A DNA stretch of 25,687 nt from assembly GCA_900545865.1 (NCBI GenBank), contig URAN01000041.1:1-25687 (forward strand), in the 5' to 3' direction. This DNA comes from an uncultured Eubacteriales bacterium (GTDB taxonomy: Bacteria; Bacillota; Clostridia; Monoglobales; Monoglobaceae). The translations under genes and the position numbers were made by a program. Positions 20,722 to 25,687 of this stretch are shown one piece after another. The notes below the pieces were generated by a model. That model ran no database searches. It was not told the DNA's origin and worked only from the letters and a program-made list of their open reading frames with translations. Every line of letters starts with the position of its first letter. Within the stretch, counting starts at the first letter, position 1.

Positions 20722-21696
20722 TTATAAAATTATTGAGTTTTTATCTTGTGAAACGGACGACTTTCCGTTGTCGTAATAGTCAATCTGGTCAAGGCGGCGG
20801 AATTCATATCCCTTGCCTTTGAGATATTCTATTATCTGACCAAGCGCCTGAGGTGTGGTGGTTTTTGCCGCCGCATCGTGCATAAGAACAACTATGTTGT
20901 CCTCGGTTGCGGTCGCTTTTACCTTTGCCACAAGCGAGTCAACGTCTTTGAGTGCCGACTCGGCATCACCGTTCAAACAGTTCCAGTCCGCATAATAATA
21001 TCCCGCGTCTTTAAGGTTTTGTTTATAGACCTGTTTTGCGGCGGCGTGGTCTCCGGCATTATAGCTTCCGCCGGGAAATCTTATCAGCTTTAGAGTATCG
21101 CTGCCCGATATTTCCTGAATTATGCTTTCGGTTTTGTTTATCTCGTCCATAAAGCTTTCCCAACTTGCATAGAGGGTTTTATAATCGTGGCTGTATGAAT
21201 GATTCGCAAGAAGGTGTCCCTCTCTGTGTTCCTGTTCCGCAAGTTCTCTGTTTGCGGCAAGCATTTTTCCCAGACAGAAAAACGTTGCTTTTACATCGTA
21301 TTTTTTGAGAACCTCGAGAACCTTTGGCGTGACCTCTTTTGTCGGGCCGTCATCAAATGTAAGATAGCATATCTTTCGGTCGCCGCTGCCTTGTGCCTCG
21401 CGCGCTATTTTAAGCAAGTCGTTTTGCTCGGACGCGGGCGGAATATTATATTCACGTGCCTTTTCCTCTTGCTGAGCCGCGTTTTGCTGAGTGTCGGTGC
21501 TGCTTGTTTGTTTGTTATTACCGCTGCCGATAATCTTGTATAATATAAATACTGCCGCAATCACGCACACGAATGCAACGGTCAAGGTGACACAGCCGCG
21601 GCGGTTTCTGCGGCGGCGTTTTATCGGTCGTCTTGCCTGTGTATAGACGGCGTTTCTCGGTCGCTGAGGTCGTCTTTCGTAATTACCGTTTGTCAT
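20722..21696 (-). CDS. membrane-anchored polysaccharide (peptidoglycan) deacetylase
   Basis: This NodB-family enzyme removes acetyl groups from a cell-surface polysaccharide, probably peptidoglycan. The 324-residue protein has a very basic cytoplasmic tail (residues 1-34), one membrane anchor (about 35-56), a short polar linker, and the catalytic domain facing outward. Motifs are in order: TFDDGP with Asp115 and Asp116, the metal histidines His166 and His170 in NHSYSHD, RFPGGS, DWNCLNGD, and VLMHD near the C-terminus. It could be a PdaA-like muramic acid or a PgdA-like glucosamine deacetylase; the sequence does not decide. It has its own promoter, the SD AAGGGG, and shares a terminator with polA. 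It is separated from the CDF gene by 80 nt. Confidence 0.9.
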   Translation of the reverse strand: MTNGNYERRPQRPRNAVYTQARRPIKRRRRNRRGCVTLTVAFVCVIAAVFILYKIIGSGNNKQTSSTDTQQNAAQQEEKAREYNIPPASEQNDLLKIAREAQGSGDRKICYLTFDDGPTKEVTPKVLEVLKKYDVKATFFCLGKMLAANRELAEQEHREGHLLANHSYSHDYKTLYASWESFMDEINKTESIIQEISGSDTLKLIRFPGGSYNAGDHAAAKQVYKQNLKDAGYYYADWNCLNGDAESALKDVDSLVAKVKATATEDNIVVLMHDAAAKTTTPQALGQIIEYLKGKGYEFRRLDQIDYYDNGKSSVSQDKNSIIL

Positions 21697-21738
21697 ATTT
21701 GTAATTCCCCTTTTCGCTGATTATTTAATCCTTATAAT

Positions 21739-21767
21739 ATGATACCCTTAATGCCGACAAAAGTCAA
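21739..21767 (-). promoter_or_regulatory. sigma-A promoter of the deacetylase gene
   Basis: On the minus strand TTGACT (21767-21762), 17 nt, TATCAT (21744-21739), about 40 nt before the ATG; five of six matches in each hexamer. Confidence 0.7.
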
Positions 21768-21776
21768 TGGAATATC

Positions 21777-22769
21777 TTAAAATGTAACATTTTTGTCAAT
21801 ATCCGTGCGGTTTTCATCTGATTTGTCGCTTTTGTCGGTCGGCGGAATCGGACACGCAACGGGGTCCATATGAATAACAATGTCAACACCCGTCTTATCT
21901 CTTATTTCGTGTTCGGCGCTGTCGATGATTCTGTGAATATCGCAAATCGAAATATTATCGGGAACTTCGGCATGAACGGACGCAATTTTCCGTTCGGGGC
22001 CGTAATCGTGAATCATCAAATCGTGCATACCGAGAATATCCTTGCGTTCGAGCAGGATATTCTCTATTTTTTCGGTAAGTTCGGGTGTCGGGGCGACACC
22101 CAAAAGCCTGTTAATCGTATCGCGCGCTATTCCCACACCCGTCCATATTACCAATGCCGAAACGCATACGCCGACCGTTCCGTCAATCGGAAAGTTCACA
22201 AAGTGCGCCGCCACGGCGGATAATATTACCGCCGCCGATGCAATCACATCGCTTATGCTGTCCTTAGAGGCGGCATATAAAATTTCCGATGAGATTCTTT
22301 TAGCCAAAATTCGGTTATAGTGCCACATCCAAAGCTTTACGGGAATGGATATGATAAGTACACCGATCGAAACGGCGGTCAGGTTTATATCTGACGGAGA
22401 AAAGATTTTCTTTGCCGAGCTTTTAAAAAGCTCAAACCCGAAAAATATAATTAAAAATGAAATAATCAAAGCTGAAATATACTCCGCACGACCGTGACCG
22501 TAAGGGTGTTCTTTGTCAGCACGCTTGCCGCTCATTCGTGCGCCTATTACCGATACAAGCGATGAGCCGAGGTCAGAAAGGTTGTTAAACGCGTCCGATA
22601 TAACGGCGATACTTCCGATTGCCGCACCCGCGATGATTTTAATTATAAAGAGTATCGAGTTGCATATTATACCCAAAACGCCGCCCAAAACTCCGTATTG
22701 TTCACGAACAACAGGGTCATTGGTATTTTCGCTGTCCGAAATGAAATGTTTTATTAAAAAATCCGTCAT
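21777..22769 (-). CDS. cation diffusion facilitator, probable manganese exporter
   Basis: CDF proteins export divalent metals by proton exchange. This 330-residue member has the usual six membrane segments and a C-terminal cytoplasmic ferredoxin-like domain (about 225-310; HDLMIHDYGPERKIASVHAEV). The transport-site residues read Asn62 and Asp66 in DAFNNLSDLGSS, and Asp170 and Asp174 in SKDSISDVIAS. This ND-DD set is the one described for manganese exporters such as pneumococcal MntE; zinc exporters have HD-HD. Manganese is therefore inferred. The tail after residue 310 is polar and charged. It follows rodA by 51 nt, with a 6-bp hairpin in the spacer, and probably shares its transcript. Confidence 0.9.
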   Translation of the reverse strand: MTDFLIKHFISDSENTNDPVVREQYGVLGGVLGIICNSILFIIKIIAGAAIGSIAVISDAFNNLSDLGSSLVSVIGARMSGKRADKEHPYGHGRAEYISALIISFLIIFFGFELFKSSAKKIFSPSDINLTAVSIGVLIISIPVKLWMWHYNRILAKRISSEILYAASKDSISDVIASAAVILSAVAAHFVNFPIDGTVGVCVSALVIWTGVGIARDTINRLLGVAPTPELTEKIENILLERKDILGMHDLMIHDYGPERKIASVHAEVPDNISICDIHRIIDSAEHEIRDKTGVDIVIHMDPVACPIPPTDKSDKSDENRTDIDKNVTF

Positions 22770-22788
22770 ATAAGGTCTGCTCCGTTAT

Positions 22789-22805
22789 CCGCCGATTAGC
22801 GGCGG
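22789..22805. promoter_or_regulatory. hairpin between rodA and the CDF gene
   Basis: CCGCCG (22789-22794) and CGGCGG (22800-22805) form a perfect GC-rich 6-bp stem around ATTAG. On the minus-strand transcript it has no U-tract and lies a few bases before the SD of the CDF gene, so it may tune the downstream gene rather than end the transcript. Confidence 0.45.
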
Positions 22806-22820
22806 TTTATTGAAATAATT

Positions 22821-23933
22821 CTAAAAATTGATTACCCTGCTTTTGTATTTAACGCTCATAACGAGACCTATTGCCATCATCGTTGTCAAAAGCGATGAAC
22901 CGCCATAGCTGAAAAACGGCAGGGTTATACCTGTTACGGGGAACAGTCCGACGCACATACCTATATTCTCAAACGTCTGGAAAATAAGCATTGCGGCAAC
23001 CCCGACACACATATATGTTCCGAGCGAGTTGCGGGCGTTCATTCCTATATATATGCATCTGATAATGATTGCGCACATAAGAATTATTACCAAGAGAGCG
23101 CCGATTATGCCGAGTTCCTCACATATTACCGAAAAGATAAAGTCCGTGTGCCGCTCCGGCAGACTGTTGTTGAGCTGGCTCGGCCCGTGATAGAGACCTG
23201 CGCCGAAAATCCTTCCCGAGCCAATGGCGAGCTTGGATTGTATCACCTGATACCCTGCGCCGCCCGGGTCGCTTTCGGGGTTGAACACCGAAAGGATTCT
23301 TGTCTTTTGATAATCATGCAGAACGAAAAACCACATTATCGGACATAATGCCGCAACGCCCGCGATTCCGCCGATGATATACCGCCGCCCAATCCCGGCA
23401 ATAAAAAGCATTATAACCGCGGTAAATATAAATACCGCGCCCGTGCCAAAGTCGGGCTGTAACAATATAAGAGCTGCGGGTAATGCCGCACAGCCGATGA
23501 GCTTAGCGATATTTGACGGTTTGTTTATTGAACTTTCGTGTTCGGACAAGAGCCTTGCGTATAATATAATAAACACAATCTTTGCAACCTCGGCAGGCTG
23601 AAATCCGAGTGAGCCGAACATAAACCAGCTTCGCGCACCGCCCTGAACCTTACCGATTCCGGGAATTAAAACCAGGACGAGCAAAAGCAGAGCCGCACCG
23701 CTTAAATACAGTGAAATCCTTGAAAGATATTCATAGTCCAAAAACATCATCGCGCACACGACAATCGTTCCCAAAACAAGCGCGCCCGATTGAACCATAA
23801 CATACTTGCCGCCGTTTTCGCCGCCGGCACTCGAAATCATTATGATTCCGAATACCGCCGCCGCGAATGTCAGCGCGGCAAGAATGAAATCCATATTTTT
23901 TATAAATCCTCTGAATTTTGAACGTTTAAACAT
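22821..23933 (-). CDS. rodA: rod shape-determining peptidoglycan polymerase RodA (SEDS family)
   Basis: RodA is a membrane glycosyltransferase that polymerises lipid II during side-wall growth together with a class B penicillin-binding protein. The 370-residue sequence has about ten membrane segments and SEDS marks: GGARSWFMFG with Trp103, LQPDFGTGAVF, the catalytic-site Asp222 in ESDPGGAGYQVIQSKLAIGSG, LPERHTDFIFSVICEELG, and TGITLPFFSYGGSSL. The short N-terminus and these blocks favour RodA over FtsW, but the families are close. The ATG at 23933 is two bases after the trmR stop, and its SD GGAG lies within the trmR end, so translation is probably coupled. Confidence 0.92.
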   Translation of the reverse strand: MFKRSKFRGFIKNMDFILAALTFAAAVFGIIMISSAGGENGGKYVMVQSGALVLGTIVVCAMMFLDYEYLSRISLYLSGAALLLLVLVLIPGIGKVQGGARSWFMFGSLGFQPAEVAKIVFIILYARLLSEHESSINKPSNIAKLIGCAALPAALILLQPDFGTGAVFIFTAVIMLFIAGIGRRYIIGGIAGVAALCPIMWFFVLHDYQKTRILSVFNPESDPGGAGYQVIQSKLAIGSGRIFGAGLYHGPSQLNNSLPERHTDFIFSVICEELGIIGALLVIILMCAIIIRCIYIGMNARNSLGTYMCVGVAAMLIFQTFENIGMCVGLFPVTGITLPFFSYGGSSLLTTMMAIGLVMSVKYKSRVINF

Positions 23934-23935
23934 AT

Positions 23936-24622
23936 TTAAGACTCCGTTTCATTATGGATAAAATCCCGTTTTTCGTCACAGAATTTAAGACTTAGCGCAA
24001 CTCCGTCACCGAGCGGCAGAATATCGGTGTCAAGCATCGGGTGATGACAGAGCATATCGACATAATCGCGCAGACGTTTGACGATTGTGCGCTTTCTGTG
24101 CAGGACGAGTTCATCGGTTGCGGTCATACCCTTGTACAGGATATTGTCCGATACCAAGACTCCGCCGTTTTTTAACATTCGCATACAATGCTCAAAAAAA
24201 CGTCCGTATTGTGCCTTTGCCGCATCGACAAATATAAGGTCGTATTCGCCGTTCAGCGTGGGCAAAATCTCGTTTGCATCACCCAAAATCACATTTATTT
24301 TATCCGACATATTCATTGCCGATACGTTCGCTTTTGCCGCATTGGCGGCATTTTCGTTTATTTCTATTGTATCAATATGCTCCGCGCCCGATTTTGCCAT
24401 TCGTATCGCCGAATAGCCGATTGCCGTTCCGACTTCAAGCACCGATTTTGCTCCGCCTATTTTTATTAAAAGTTCCAAAAGTTTTATTGTTTCGGGTTGT
24501 GATATGGGAACATCGTTTTCCTTTGCATATTTCTCCATTTCACCGATATATCCGCCGCTCGGTTTGAGCGTCCGCCGAATATACCGGATGATATATTCAT
24601 AATTTATGTTGTCTTCTATCAT
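23936..24622 (-). CDS. trmR: tRNA 5-hydroxyuridine methyltransferase TrmR (YrrM-like O-methyltransferase)
   Basis: This class I SAM-dependent, metal-using methyltransferase probably forms 5-methoxyuridine at the wobble position of tRNA. In its 228 residues, the SAM-binding loop is VLEVGTAIGYSA (61-72), and the metal ligands are Asp133 (FVDAAK) with Asp159 and Asn160 (SDN), the pattern of the catechol O-methyltransferase family including Bacillus YrrM. The SD GAGGT is clear. The assignment over other family members rests on its position directly after mltG, matching Bacillus yrrL-yrrM. The partner hydroxylation genes (yrrN and yrrO) do not follow; rodA does. Confidence 0.85.
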   Translation of the reverse strand: MIEDNINYEYIIRYIRRTLKPSGGYIGEMEKYAKENDVPISQPETIKLLELLIKIGGAKSVLEVGTAIGYSAIRMAKSGAEHIDTIEINENAANAAKANVSAMNMSDKINVILGDANEILPTLNGEYDLIFVDAAKAQYGRFFEHCMRMLKNGGVLVSDNILYKGMTATDELVLHRKRTIVKRLRDYVDMLCHHPMLDTDILPLGDGVALSLKFCDEKRDFIHNETES

Positions 24623-24641
24623 TATGATACCTCATCTGTGC

Positions 24642-25631
24642 TCATTCGTTGTTTTTCATATTTTCCAAATGCTGTTCGTATGTTTCGGCAAAAACGGAGG
24701 ATTTTCCGTCACGCGCCGCCATGAAATAGAGGTAATTCGTCTGTTCGGGATACAACGCCGCTTGTATCGATTTTATGCCCGGCGATGCTATCGGCCCAAT
24801 CGGCAGGCCGCTGTTTTTGTATGTGTTATACGGCGAATCGATTTGTGTGTCCTCGTTGCTCAGAACGCTCTTGCGTTCTTTTAAAATATACTGAACGGTG
24901 GCGCACGATTCGAGCTTCATACCGATATTAAGACGGTTGACAAACACGGACGCAATCTTGCCGCGGTCATCATCGCTTGCCGCTTCGCGCTCTATTATTG
25001 ACGAGAGGATTATAATTTCGTCAACCGATTTTCCGCTGTTTGCTTCATTTATAACCGACATTGCCTTATTGTTAAAGTTTTCGAGCATACGCAATATTAC
25101 ATCGTGTTCGCTGTCCTCGGGGCGAAACGTGTATGTATCGGGAAAGAGATACCCTTCAAGCCGATTTTCACGCTGAGGAATTTGTTTTACAAAATCAAAG
25201 TCAAATTCTCCGCTTTCCGCCTCTCTTAAAAATACCTCGCGGTTAATTATTCCGTTTTCTTCCAAAAGATTAACAATCTGACGAAACTCATACCCCTCCG
25301 GTATCGTTACCGTGTAATTATCCTTTTGCGGCGGTTGTATGAGAACCTCGGTTATTTCGTCATAGCTCATTCCCGAATTGAGATTATGCAGACCTGCCTG
25401 ATACAGCTTTTCATCGGAAATTTTGGCGTATAGCCTGTACAGCGTTTCAAAGCGTATAACGCCCGATTTTTTCAGTGTGCTCGCAACCGATGCCGAGCCT
25501 GCACCCTTTTTTATGACAACATCAATGCTGTTGCCGCCGCCGAAACCGAACCAATCCGCTGCTCCGACAGCCGCGGTTGCCGCGATTGCGGCAAAGACCA
25601 CCGCGCAAAGTATTTTGAATATCCTTTTCAT
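24642..25631 (-). CDS. mltG: endolytic murein transglycosylase MltG (YceG-like)
   Basis: MltG cuts nascent glycan strands inside the membrane-proximal wall and is thought to set chain length. The 329-residue protein has an N-terminal anchor (about 5-25, KILCAVVFAAIAATAAVGA), a LysM-like region (about 35-110) and the YceG domain with RLEGYLFPDTYTF and catalytic Glu214 in ILSSIIEREA, then SPYNTYKNSGLPIGPIASPG. The length is normal. No SD precedes the ATG; only 10 nt separate it from the end of a 14-bp inverted repeat. The anchor at the N-terminus makes a downstream start unlikely. trmR follows after 19 nt, and rodA lies two genes on, forming a wall-synthesis cluster. Confidence 0.93.
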   Translation of the reverse strand: MKRIFKILCAVVFAAIAATAAVGAADWFGFGGGNSIDVVIKKGAGSASVASTLKKSGVIRFETLYRLYAKISDEKLYQAGLHNLNSGMSYDEITEVLIQPPQKDNYTVTIPEGYEFRQIVNLLEENGIINREVFLREAESGEFDFDFVKQIPQRENRLEGYLFPDTYTFRPEDSEHDVILRMLENFNNKAMSVINEANSGKSVDEIIILSSIIEREAASDDDRGKIASVFVNRLNIGMKLESCATVQYILKERKSVLSNEDTQIDSPYNTYKNSGLPIGPIASPGIKSIQAALYPEQTNYLYFMAARDGKSSVFAETYEQHLENMKNNE

Positions 25632-25641
25632 AATATCACGT

Positions 25642-25680
25642 ATAATAAAAATCAGTCAGAAAGGGGCTGATTTTTATTAT
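25642..25680. terminator. 14-bp inverted repeat upstream of mltG, possible terminator
   Basis: ATAATAAAAATCAG (25642-25655) and CTGATTTTTATTAT (25667-25680) are perfect 14-bp arms around an 11-nt loop. The A- and T-rich ends act like A- and U-tracts in both directions, so this may be the terminator of a gene just outside the window. If so, little room is left for an mltG promoter and leader. The strength is doubtful because the GC-rich part is only three pairs. Confidence 0.45.
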
Positions 25681-25687
25681 TTCTCCC

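Overview
The window looks like chromosome from an anaerobic member of Clostridia (Bacillota), possibly an uncultured gut lineage. Supporting signs are moderate GC with AT-rich spacers, strong Shine-Dalgarno (SD) sites, sigma-A type promoters, a PolI without proofreading residues, a ThiI without a rhodanese domain, and Bacillota-like neighbourhoods (mltG-trmR, recA-recX, acpP-rnc). This is inference from protein families and gene order; no rRNA or tRNA gene is present to place it. Nearly every base is explained by intact housekeeping genes. I see no IS element, prophage, CRISPR array or defence island, and no clear wholly new system.

Layout. (1) 100-1546, plus strand: hisH and hisF, the two subunits of imidazole glycerol phosphate synthase, without hisA between them. 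(2) 1543-11661, minus strand, transcribed right to left: cysteine desulfurase (iscS/nifS type), thiI, a standalone pncC domain, recA, recX, rimO, pgsA, plsX, acpP, rnc and a radical SAM protein. Internal promoters precede recA and acpP and a promoter precedes iscS, so the block is several transcripts: sulfur transfer to tRNA, recombination, ribosomal S12 modification, phospholipid synthesis and RNA processing. (3) 11957-12802, minus: two half-size TauE/SafE transporters. (4) 12905-15778, minus: a solitary GH2 beta-galactosidase with its own promoter and a strong terminator. (5) 15779-16090: a divergent control region with promoters for lacZ (left) and an ECF sigma factor (right), several inverted repeats and a possible self-recognised ECF promoter. 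(6) 16091-20625, plus: ECF sigma factor, its zinc-binding membrane anti-sigma factor, and polA. A bidirectional terminator separates polA from (7) 20722-25631, minus: a mltG, trmR, rodA and CDF metal-exporter cluster, then a membrane-anchored polysaccharide deacetylase with its own promoter. Three of these five genes act on the cell wall.

The most interesting material is between the genes: the tandem promoters and dyads before the sigma gene, a 35-bp near-perfect direct repeat with competing pairings between recA and recX, a hairpin-rich acpP-rnc spacer, and two palindromes between iscS and thiI. Among the genes, the split TauE pair, the pncC that has lost its CinA partner domain, and the sigma/anti-sigma/polA linkage deserve a second look.
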